Made by a program: the position numbers and the translations under genes. A stretch of 18,515 nucleotides of DNA from CAYSSM01 sp964433905. GTDB lineage: Bacteria; Patescibacteriota; UBA1384; UBA12157; JAENIV01. Positions 13,719 through 18,515 of the stretch are shown here, piece after piece. Every line of letters starts with the position of its first letter. Within the stretch, counting starts at the first letter, position 1. Where the stretch lies: NCBI GenBank assembly GCA_964433905.1, contig CAYSSM010000011.1, forward strand, positions 1 to 18,515. The letters run 5' to 3'. The notes beneath the pieces are model-generated. The model worked only from the letters and a program-made list of their open reading frames with translations, was not told where the DNA came from and did no database searches.

Positions 13719-14288
13719 TTATTTTTTCTTATAAATAATATAACCATTTAATGTGGTAATTCGAGTTGACGGGCTGGCGCCAAAATTACTATCCTTTACT
13801 TGCATATTGATGTCATCTCCGCGAAAACCATGGCCGAACTCTAAAGTGTTACTTGAAATTTTATAAATATCGTAGAATGTCTGATTTTGATCGGTGTCCA
13901 AGACATTTACCTGTCCTGAAGCCGGTATTGTTAGTTTATAATTGTTGGTAATAGTATCATTAGAGCTACAGTCTTGTCCAGACGAGCTCCAGCGGGTATG
14001 AACAGCCGAGCCGTCTGATTTAATGACAAATTGATGCTTTTCCGACCAAGGACTATCGGCATCGGGAACTAAGCATTCCGAAATCCAAGTGCCTGCCAGA
14101 TTAGCGTCAAATTTACCTGCCGACTGAATACCAGTTTTAGTTGTCGTTGGACTGGGAGTTCCAGAATCATTATTTACTTTTCTTAAGATTGCCGCCAATC
14201 CTAAATAGGCACCGAAAAGAACCACAAGAACGATCACGATAATCCCAAGTGTTAACCAGACTGATTTAGAATTAGATTGATTTTGCAC
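13719..14288 (-). CDS. Membrane-anchored beta-rich protein, GTG start
   Basis: A 189-aa protein. It starts at GTG 14288 because AAAGGAGG lies just upstream; the longer frame from 14330 would place that site inside the coding region. One TM segment (about residues 13-35) is followed by a Ser/Thr/Pro linker and an outward domain beginning 'DANLAGTWISECLVPDADSPW', with a pair of cysteines (in SECL and QDCS) that could form a disulfide. The 'GTW..C' strand and alternating pattern recall lipocalin-like domains, without certainty. It is co-transcribed with the helical protein downstream. Confidence 0.72.
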   Translation of the reverse strand: MQNQSNSKSVWLTLGIIVIVLVVLFGAYLGLAAILRKVNNDSGTPSPTTTKTGIQSAGKFDANLAGTWISECLVPDADSPWSEKHQFVIKSDGSAVHTRWSSSGQDCSSNDTITNNYKLTIPASGQVNVLDTDQNQTFYDIYKISSNTLEFGHGFRGDDINMQVKDSNFGASPSTRITTLNGYIIYKKK

Positions 14289-14344
14289 TTTTTCCTCCTT
14301 TAGTAATATTATACCAATTTTCCCAAACAAAAAAAGGGCCCAAA

Positions 14345-14618
14345 TTAGATAACGAAAAATGTTACCAAAATATGGGATAATATCCGATTAACAAAAAATG
14401 AGCGGAGATTATTCCCCATGACAAAAATGAGCAAACGAGAATATCTAATCGAATTAAAGAAAAAGTATCGTCAAGTCAGTCGGAAAAAGAAAACCCAGCT
14501 TTTAGATGACTTTTGCGATTTTACCAGCTATCACCACAAAGCCGCTTTGAAATTAGAAATTAAACAAAGATTAGACGAGCTACGAAGGACTCTAAAGTAA
14601 CATTTCTTAATTATCTAA
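14345..14618 (+). mobile_element. MITE-like remnant of an insertion sequence
   Basis: The ends are imperfect inverted repeats. Left, TTAGATAA (14345-14352) plus AAATGTTAC (14357-14365). Right, GTAACATTT (14597-14605) plus TTATCTAA (14611-14618). Between them is only the first part of a transposase frame, so the 274-bp unit looks like an internally deleted IS. Confidence 0.65.
14418..14600 (+). pseudogene. N-terminal fragment of a transposase
   Basis: 60 codons starting MTKMSKREYLIELKKKYRQV. The segment 'KKKTQLLDDFCDFTSYHHKAALKL' matches the N-terminal helix-turn-helix pattern I know from IS481-like transposases ('K..ILDEFC..TGYHRKYA..L'). The frame then ends in TAA inside the right terminal repeat. 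The catalytic DDE domain is absent. A small regulator protein derived from it cannot be excluded, but the fit with flanking inverted repeats favours a remnant. Confidence 0.65.
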
Positions 14619-14669
14619 TACGTCATTTGCACCAGATTTGTTCTAACACACAGCTCGCTCAGGATAAAT

Positions 14670-14703
14670 AAAAAAACCGCCCTGGGTGTAAAGCCTAAGG
14701 CGG
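14670..14703 (-). terminator. Terminator of the operon ending at 14707
   Basis: On the minus strand CCGCC...GGCGG (14703-14677) is followed by TTTTTTT (14676-14670). A sequence-related 27-nt element occurs at 16007-16033. Confidence 0.75.
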
Positions 14704-14706
14704 AAA

Positions 14707-15045
14707 TTATCGCAATAGTTCTGTAAACCAAAGAGTGTTCATTTTGGCCGGATTTATGGGCCGGCCATATTCGTCAACTGTTCCATCTTCGTAATCCCGC
14801 TCGTTTGGGACATAGCCCAGACAGTCTTCCATAACATGAATGATAGCTGCTTGACCTCCTAGAGAACCGAATTTAAGCTCGGCTCTTTTTATGCCGCCTA
14901 AATGATGAAGATATCTGCGATGAAGGTGAGCGTTAAACGGATTAGTAAGAGGCAGGTGGTACTGATCAAGAAAGTTATGAACCTCGGTAAATGGCTTGCC
15001 CAGCAGTTTTTGGCAGTGGGCTTCGTGGACACAAAGGTCTGACAT
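14707..15045 (-). CDS. His-rich hypothetical protein (DUF6915-like pattern)
   Basis: A 112-aa soluble protein rich in His and Cys (CVHEAHC, 'HNFLDQYHL', 'HLHRRYLHHLGGI', 'AAIIHVMEDCLGYVPNERDY'). The order of motifs (an early H..F.D, a central H.RR..HH..G, an FG, then HV.ED.G..P...D) resembles my memory of DUF6915 and related short proteins. Function unknown; the histidines could bind a metal. It starts 5 nt after the stop of the secreted TPR-like gene, with AGAGGT spanning that stop as its ribosome binding site, so the two are an operon. Confidence 0.75.
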   Translation of the reverse strand: MSDLCVHEAHCQKLLGKPFTEVHNFLDQYHLPLTNPFNAHLHRRYLHHLGGIKRAELKFGSLGGQAAIIHVMEDCLGYVPNERDYEDGTVDEYGRPINPAKMNTLWFTELLR

Positions 15046-15050
15046 TCACT

Positions 15051-15887
15051 CTACCTCTTCTTTTTGGAAATTTCGTCTATGCTATTTTGGGCATCACTTT
15101 GCCTCTCAATAGCCATTTGATGCAGCCTGGAGCTTGGCTCATCCAAAGTCAGACTAATTACTTTTTTGGCCAGTTTATCAGATAGCCGATATGTAGCAAG
15201 GGTGGTTGGCTGGGGAACATCGAGAACCTGTTGATAAGTGCCAATCATATTGATAATGTTGCAAACAATCATCATGTTCCTTGGCCAAACGATCTTTCCC
15301 TGATAATGAGTACCAGGAAAATATGCCTTTAATGAAAGTTCCGATACATCATCTTTGCCGAGTGTTTCTTCGACTATCATATGCGCGGATTGAACCCTAA
15401 GCCATTTCTTATAAGCTTGTCTGTCATCGGTCGAAGATACGCTGAAGCTTTCAGCCAGAGTAATCTGCAGCGGCGCAGAAGGTCTGTCGGTCAGATATTC
15501 TAGAGCGGCCGCGGCCTTAACCAGTTTGTTAGCATCAGATTCCAATTGCTTGCGGGCAGTGATGGCAAAGCCTAGATATTGTCCGCGCTCCGCATAAGAT
15601 GTGACTCTAATACCCATGGTGATACAGTTTTCAAATTCCAGTAGATCAGCAAGACTTACGATTGTCAACGACATGGTTTTGAGTGCTATCGCCGTATTGG
15701 CCTCCGGAGTTTGCGGGAAATCGCGTTTGACTATGTCAGATAAGGCAATCGCACGGTCAAAATCATATTGCTCGAAAGAAGTAAATGTATTCTGCAGAGC
15801 GGTCTGAGCGTTACTGTTGGTCTGGGCTTTGGCTGAATTCGGAACGAGGACGAACAGGACAACAAAAGCTGCGATTATTCTTTTCAT
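15051..15887 (-). CDS. Secreted TPR-like protein of unknown function
   Basis: A 278-aa protein with a signal peptide (MKRIIAAFVVLFVLVPNSAKA, cut before QT), no lipobox and no later TM segment, so it should be released or periplasm-like. Residues 25-125 are helical; 'FEQYDFDRAIALSDIVKRDFPQTPEANTAIAL' has the spacing of a tetratricopeptide repeat. The remainder (about 150-278) has mixed structure and I do not recognise it. It is first in a two-gene operon with the His-rich protein and is driven by a perfect-consensus promoter (15921-15948). GGAGGAG precedes its ATG. Confidence 0.78.
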   Translation of the reverse strand: MKRIIAAFVVLFVLVPNSAKAQTNSNAQTALQNTFTSFEQYDFDRAIALSDIVKRDFPQTPEANTAIALKTMSLTIVSLADLLEFENCITMGIRVTSYAERGQYLGFAITARKQLESDANKLVKAAAALEYLTDRPSAPLQITLAESFSVSSTDDRQAYKKWLRVQSAHMIVEETLGKDDVSELSLKAYFPGTHYQGKIVWPRNMMIVCNIINMIGTYQQVLDVPQPTTLATYRLSDKLAKKVISLTLDEPSSRLHQMAIERQSDAQNSIDEISKKKR

Positions 15888-15920
15888 TTTCTCCTCCGTA
15901 GCCAGAACGATGCATCTTAA

Positions 15921-15948
15921 ATTATACTTTTTAATTCCCTGGTGTCAA
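15921..15948 (-). promoter_or_regulatory. Consensus sigma70-type promoter
   Basis: Minus strand: TTGACA (15948-15943), 16-nt spacer, TATAAT (15926-15921). Both hexamers are perfect. It drives the secreted TPR-like gene. Confidence 0.88.
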
Positions 15949-15949
15949 T

Positions 15950-15971
15950 CCCTCGACATGCTCGGGATAAA
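15950..15971. repeat. Intergenic copy of the CCCTCGA...TCGGGAT repeat
   Basis: CCCTCGACATGCTCGGGATAAA is one base shorter than the copy inside the flavoprotein gene (11068-11090). It is wedged between the promoter at 15921-15948 and the terminator at 15969-16002. Confidence 0.75.
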
Positions 15972-16002
15972 AAAACCCTCACGACCAATTTTGGCGTAAG
16001 GG
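15969..16002 (-). terminator. Terminator of the lipoprotein gene
   Basis: On the minus strand CCCTTACG pairs with CGTGAGGG (8 bp with one G-T) around an inner CCAAAATTGG, followed by TTTTTTT. Confidence 0.88.
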
Positions 16003-16006
16003 TAAA

Positions 16007-16033
16007 CCGCCCCGAACGCAAGACCTAAGACGG
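16007..16033. repeat. CCGCC...CGG element related to the terminator at 14677-14703
   Basis: 27 nt, the same length as 14677-14703 and identical at 19 of 27 positions, with every difference a transition. It lies between the lipoprotein stop and its terminator. Confidence 0.6.
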
Positions 16034-16039
16034 AATCTT

Positions 16040-16480
16040 TTACGGGCTATCAAGCTTATTTTCTACCAGCTTGACCATGAAGTGATTAAAGCTTGTAATG
16101 CGGCCGTTATAAGCATATTCTATTTGACCATGAGCTTCGGTGGGAGACATGAAGGCACCGCTAATAGCATACGAATCTGTCGGGAAATTTCCGGTTATTG
16201 ACTCACTGCTACGAATTTCTCCCCACACATTGTAGAAGGTACCAGCGATAACGGGGATATCATCGTAGCGATTACTGTCAGTCGAAATTTTGCCGTCTTT
16301 TTCAATCACACTGAAATCTTCATGATTGGTACCCTTCAGATCAGACGAATACGAACCGATTTTTGGATCAATATTAGTCGGTAATTGGCGAATCACATTC
16401 CAGTTCGCCTCGCCAAGCAAGGTGCAACCCGTAAGTGTCAAAGCAAGCACCATCAAAACAATCTTTACCACTTTCTTTAT
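16040..16480 (-). CDS. Lipoprotein of unknown function, apparent ATA start
   Basis: About 146 aa. From ATA 16480 the product reads (M)KKVVKIVLMVLALTLTGC, a classic lipoprotein signal with lipobox LTGC. The mature part is beta-rich with no family I recognise ('VIAGTFYNVWGEIRSS', 'SYAISGAFMSPTEAHGQIEYAYNGRI'). ATA lies exactly 7 nt from GGAGG. The alternatives are TTG 16501, which would put the ribosome binding site inside the gene, and GTG 16471, which still gives a usable signal but 16 nt from the site. Promoter cassette C drives it and a strong terminator follows. Confidence 0.75.
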   Translation of the reverse strand: MKKVVKIVLMVLALTLTGCTLLGEANWNVIRQLPTNIDPKIGSYSSDLKGTNHEDFSVIEKDGKISTDSNRYDDIPVIAGTFYNVWGEIRSSESITGNFPTDSYAISGAFMSPTEAHGQIEYAYNGRITSFNHFMVKLVENKLDSP

Positions 16481-16487
16481 TAACTTA

Positions 16488-16541
16488 CCTCCAAGGTACA
16501 ATTACTGGTTAGAGTATAGGCCAGAAATGGCTAAAAGTCAA
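16488..16541 (-). promoter_or_regulatory. Promoter-leader-RBS cassette, copy C (lipoprotein gene)
   Basis: Minus strand: TTGACT (16541-16536), 17 nt, TATACT (16518-16513), 20 nt, GGAGG (16492-16488). The leader ends TTGTACCTTGGAGGTAA, matching copies A and B. Confidence 0.82.
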
Positions 16542-16542
16542 C

Positions 16543-16570
16543 AAAAAATCGGCCGGAAGGCCGATTTTTT
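16543..16570. terminator. Bidirectional-shaped terminator
   Basis: AAAAAATCGGCC, GGAA and GGCCGATTTTTT form a perfect 12-bp stem with A and T runs on both sides. It ends the minus-strand gene cut by the gap (stop at 16587), and overlaps by a few bases nothing but the -35 region edge of cassette C. Confidence 0.9.
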
Positions 16571-16586
16571 GTGAGAAAACCTGGAG

Positions 16587-16658
16587 CTATTTCTTTTTAG
16601 AAACAAGCTTCCAGACAACAACGATCACAACGACGGCAATTAATGCCCACCAATACCA
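16587..16658 (-). CDS. C-terminal fragment of a membrane protein, cut by the assembly gap
   Basis: Only 23 codons and a TAG stop remain (WYWWALIAVVVIVVVWKLVSKKK). They form one hydrophobic helix with a positively charged cytoplasmic tail. The 5' part lies in or beyond the N run. It may be a short one-TM protein, but no family can be assigned. It is followed at once by a strong terminator, which supports it being real. Confidence 0.6.
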   Translation of the reverse strand, partial: WYWWALIAVVVIVVVWKLVSKKK

Positions 16659-16758
16659 NNNNNNNNNNNNNNNNNNNNNNNNNNNNNNNNNNNNNNNNNN
16701 NNNNNNNNNNNNNNNNNNNNNNNNNNNNNNNNNNNNNNNNNNNNNNNNNNNNNNNNNN
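16659..16758. other. Assembly gap of 100 N
   Basis: Exactly 100 N, the conventional scaffold gap of unknown length. Genes on both sides point outward from it and are truncated. Confidence 0.98.
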
Positions 16759-16851
16759 ATTTTAGATTATATTGTCAATTTTTTAATCTTTTTTGTAGTG
16801 GCTTATTTAATTTTATGGCTTTTAGAATATTTGATAAGAACTTTTAAGTAA
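16759..16851 (+). CDS. C-terminal fragment of a membrane protein after the gap
   Basis: 30 codons to TAA 16849-16851 (ILDYIVNFLIFFVVAYLILW, then LLEYLIRTFK). They form a hydrophobic helix ending in a basic tail. The pattern 'VNFLI...AY.I' could be the second helix of an MscL-like channel, but the fragment is too short to decide. A plus-strand hairpin with T-run follows immediately, supporting a real gene end. Confidence 0.55.
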   Translation: MLDYIVNFLIFFVVAYLILWLLEYLIRTFK

Positions 16852-16857
16852 AAAAAG

Positions 16858-16885
16858 ATCTGTCGAAGGCAGGTTTTTATTTTTA
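16858..16885 (+). terminator. Terminator of the gap-truncated plus-strand gene
   Basis: ATCTGTC (16858-16864), GAA and GGCAGGT (16868-16874), followed by TTTTTATTTTT. It begins 7 nt after the TAA. Confidence 0.75.
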
Positions 16886-16962
16886 GAGGTTGAATACCTC
16901 GTAGCTTGCTGCAAGATAGTTTATTTTATACCACTTTTATGATATATTATTGGAGTGGTATA
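16886..16962. repeat. Hairpins and a 9-bp inverted repeat
   Basis: GAGGT-TGAAT-ACCTC (16886-16900) and CTTGC-T-GCAAG (16905-16915) are followed by TATACCACT (16927-16935), answered by AGTGGTATA (16954-16962). The last pair encloses a TATGATATATTA stretch that could be a -10 region under operator control. No convincing gene follows on the plus strand. Confidence 0.5.
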
Positions 16963-16993
16963 TTTAAGATTAGAATTAAATGACCGATCTATT

Positions 16994-17950
16994 TTACTTA
17001 TCTTCTAAAGTTGCGTAATAAATACCTTTTTCGTGCTGACCATAATACATAAACCATTTGCCTTGAATTTTGCTCAGGGTCGGATCTCCAGGTGGGTTGG
17101 GGGCCAGTTTTAGATTGGGATTTTTATTATTAGTAAAATCGAAATCCGGCTCTTGGCTAAATATACCATTTTCAAAAACTAAATGATAAACCCCTTTGTA
17201 GGACCAAAAATATAATCTGATTTGGTCATTATCCCATTTGACGAGTTCGGCACCGTCAATAAGACCCTGAAAGGTCTCGTTACGGCTGTCGGCCGCTAAA
17301 TTTTTTTTCTCCCAGGTTAATCCGTCTTTGGAAACTGCGAAGTACAAAATTTGCGTACTATCGTTAGGCACTTCTTGGGAATATCTTTCTTTAATCATCA
17401 CCCGATAAACCATTAAAAAACTGCCATCGTCAAGCTGAATGACAGTTTGGGCGCCGACATTTTCGATGTTTATCAACCCTTCTTCATTGGCGTCAATTCT
17501 TACGCCTTCCTCATCGGTCCATGAAAGTCCATCGGCCGATAAAGCGCTTTTGATAACACCGGCGTTTTGAAAGTATAAACGATATTTCCCATCAGCCAGT
17601 TTGATCACGCTGGGAAAAGTGGCAAATTCTTTACGGACTCCCTCTTCTTGCGACCAGGTAATACCATCGGTTGAAGTACCCGAGTAAAGCTCGAGCTTAT
17701 TTCCCGGAACTTCCGGCTCGACCGAATAGTACATTCGCCATTTTCCGTTCCCTAATTCAACTAAATCCGCATCGGCATATTTACCAGCAATTGCCACCCC
17801 ACCTTCATGCCATTTTTCGGAAGATAAAGGACTTCGGCTTAACGATGGACTCGTAGCCGTTTGCGTTTTATAATATTTCATATATAAAAAATAGCCACCT
17901 GCGCTAAAAATTATTAGAACAATGATAATAATTGATAATGTCTTCGGCAT
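16994..17950 (-). CDS. Membrane-anchored beta-propeller protein (sialidase/GH43-like fold)
   Basis: A 318-aa protein. The start ATG 17950 is set by GGAGG 3 nt upstream; the in-frame ATG at 17977 lies before this site and is unlikely. A single TM anchor (about residues 5-25) precedes a Ser/Thr-rich linker and an extracellular domain. That domain has repeated blades: STDGITWSQEEGVR, SADGLSWTDEEGVR and SKDGLTWEKKNL are Asp-box-like turns, alternating with 'GNGKWRMYYS', 'ADGKYRLYFQ', 'DDGSFLMVYR', 'DNDQIRLYFW' and 'QGKWFMYYG'. This is the pattern of five-bladed propellers related to glycosidases and sialidases. Catalytic residues cannot be assigned, so enzymatic activity is open; carbohydrate binding is plausible. 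Confidence 0.82.
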   Translation of the reverse strand: MPKTLSIIIIVLIIFSAGGYFLYMKYYKTQTATSPSLSRSPLSSEKWHEGGVAIAGKYADADLVELGNGKWRMYYSVEPEVPGNKLELYSGTSTDGITWSQEEGVRKEFATFPSVIKLADGKYRLYFQNAGVIKSALSADGLSWTDEEGVRIDANEEGLINIENVGAQTVIQLDDGSFLMVYRVMIKERYSQEVPNDSTQILYFAVSKDGLTWEKKNLAADSRNETFQGLIDGAELVKWDNDQIRLYFWSYKGVYHLVFENGIFSQEPDFDFTNNKNPNLKLAPNPPGDPTLSKIQGKWFMYYGQHEKGIYYATLEDK

Positions 17951-17993
17951 ATTCCTCCTTTTTAGAATTCTTCTCAACTTCGTTTGAAGTAAA

Positions 17994-18071
17994 TGGGGTG
18001 GCTGATGGGATTCGAACCCACGATCTCTTGGGCCACATCCAAGTGCTTTAAGCCACTAAGCTACAGCCACC
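17994..18071 (-). tRNA. tRNA-His(GTG)
   Basis: Acceptor GTGGCTG/CAGCCAC with the extra 5' G(-1) opposite discriminator C typical of tRNA-His. D stem GCTT/AAGC, anticodon stem CTTGG/CCAAG, anticodon GTG, T loop TTCGAAT, and encoded CCA. Confidence 0.95.
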
Positions 18072-18187
18072 ATAAAAACAAATTTTCAAATCCTAATTTC
18101 TAATATCTAAAGCTATTTTACCAAAAAAATCAACTTTTCGCTGTAATTTTGGCAAGACGCTTAACATCTCATGTGTCACTCTAAGCG

Positions 18188-18262
18188 TGGCGCCCTCGAG
18201 AGGATTCGAACCCCTAATGCCAGATCCGAAGTCTAGCGTGATATCCATTTCACCACGAGGGC
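18188..18262 (-). tRNA. tRNA-Arg(TCG)
   Basis: Acceptor GCCCTCG/CGAGGGC, anticodon loop CTTCGGA giving anticodon TCG (reads CGA and partners), T arm GGGGTTCGAATCC, discriminator G, encoded CCA. It lies 3 nt after tRNA-Gly, so the two form one transcript. Confidence 0.93.
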
Positions 18263-18265
18263 ATG

Positions 18266-18336
18266 AGCGGGTAGCGGGAGTCGAACCCGCGTGTCCTGCT
18301 TGGAAAGCAGGCATAATGCCGTTATACGATACCCGC
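18266..18336 (-). tRNA. tRNA-Gly(TCC)
   Basis: Acceptor GCGGGTA/TACCCGC, anticodon stem CCTGC/GCAGG, loop TTTCCAA giving anticodon TCC, T arm CGGGTTCGACTCCCG, discriminator T. The 3' CCA is not encoded (the next bases read CAT), unlike the other three tRNAs in this window. Confidence 0.93.
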
Positions 18337-18368
18337 TGGTCGAATTTATTAAACGATGTGCGAATTTT

Positions 18369-18397
18369 TTTTGAAGAAAAAAGTTCGCTGTAATGAT
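18369..18397. repeat. Long A/T hairpin upstream of the tRNA cluster
   Basis: GCGAA and TTCGC are joined by complementary T and A runs around a GAAG loop. It resembles a bidirectional terminator stem, upstream of tRNA-Gly. Confidence 0.45.
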
Positions 18398-18434
18398 GAT
18401 GCCGCCGCCGCGAAACCCACCCCGCGCCGACCTG

Positions 18435-18473
18435 TCCCGAGTATTTCCGAGGGATACTCCGCCGTTGGCGGAG
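18435..18473. repeat. Hairpin repeats near the contig end
   Basis: TCCCGAGTATTTCCGAGGGA (18435-18454) is related to the CCCTCGA...TCGGGA repeat on the other strand. It is followed by a perfect 7-bp hairpin CTCCGCC-GTT-GGCGGAG (18457-18473). No gene is seen in 18398-18515; the reading frames there look like shadows of this GC-rich repeat. Confidence 0.6.
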
Positions 18474-18515
18474 AGGCAAAAATTCCCTCCCCACACCCCT
18501 TCCTTTTTGCCTGCC

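Noticed and set aside
16980..17018. Plus-strand frame MTDLFYLSSKVA as a truncated gene start
   Set aside because: Only 12 codons, and most of it is antisense to the conserved end of the propeller gene; no ribosome binding site.
18093..18496. Open frames of 133 and 87 codons across the tRNA cluster
   Set aside because: They run through tRNA-Arg and tRNA-Gly and the hairpin repeats; chance frames in GC-rich sequence.
1..18515. CRISPR array, toxin-antitoxin pair, restriction-modification or phage module
   Set aside because: No regularly spaced direct repeats, and no recognisable Cas, methyltransferase, toxin or phage structural gene was found.

Overview
The window is AT-rich bacterial DNA, assembled with one 100-N scaffold gap (16659-16758). 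It most resembles a Patescibacteria (candidate phyla radiation) genome. The support is the set of short conserved proteins I associate with that group: a DUF5652-like membrane protein, a 53-aa acidic/basic protein at 3539-3700, an 88/111-aa protein at 8545-8877, a lone GIY-YIG protein, many single-TM secreted proteins of unknown function, IS481-like DDE transposases, and small hairpin repeats. This is a judgement from recognition; no marker gene such as rRNA or a ribosomal protein is present. TGA, TAA and TAG all terminate clear genes, so the standard bacterial code applies. Most genes are on the minus strand.

Layout. 1-1158: a HIT/GalT-superfamily protein resembling GDP-hexose phosphorylase, overlapping a truncated zinc-ribbon gene. 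1269-2389: an IS481-like insertion sequence. 2538-3700: GIY-YIG protein, inverted repeats, tRNA-Arg(TCT) with a clear promoter, a membrane protein and a 53-aa protein. 3796-6090: a probable five-gene operon (ArsR-type regulator, 4-TM protein, AHSA1/SRPBCC protein, MsrB, double-CDGSH Fe-S protein) behind a palindromic operator, reading as a redox/stress module. 6249-10507: a secreted protein, then several damaged genes (a gene with an in-frame TAG, a conserved protein with an in-frame TAA, an L,D-transpeptidase split by a frameshift), plus a one-TM miniprotein and an M50-like membrane protease. 10620-12731: a BaiN/HI0933-type flavoprotein, the DUF5652-like protein and a YdjM-type membrane hydrolase. 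12795-16480: envelope-directed proteins and small soluble proteins, plus a deleted IS (14345-14618). 16587-18515: two genes cut by the gap, a membrane-anchored beta-propeller protein, and tRNA-His, tRNA-Arg(TCG) and tRNA-Gly.

No gene cluster here is clearly a new defence or metabolic system. The most distinctive signals are regulatory and genomic: (i) a promoter-leader-RBS cassette with identical spacing before three unrelated genes; (ii) two genes whose best-placed start codon is ATA; (iii) a cluster of gene-breaking changes, of which all four inferred substitutions are C:G to T:A; (iv) a short hairpin repeat inserted in frame inside a flavoprotein gene; (v) a MITE-like remnant that keeps both ends of an IS; (vi) several genes with the -10 box directly before the ATG, suggesting leaderless mRNAs.
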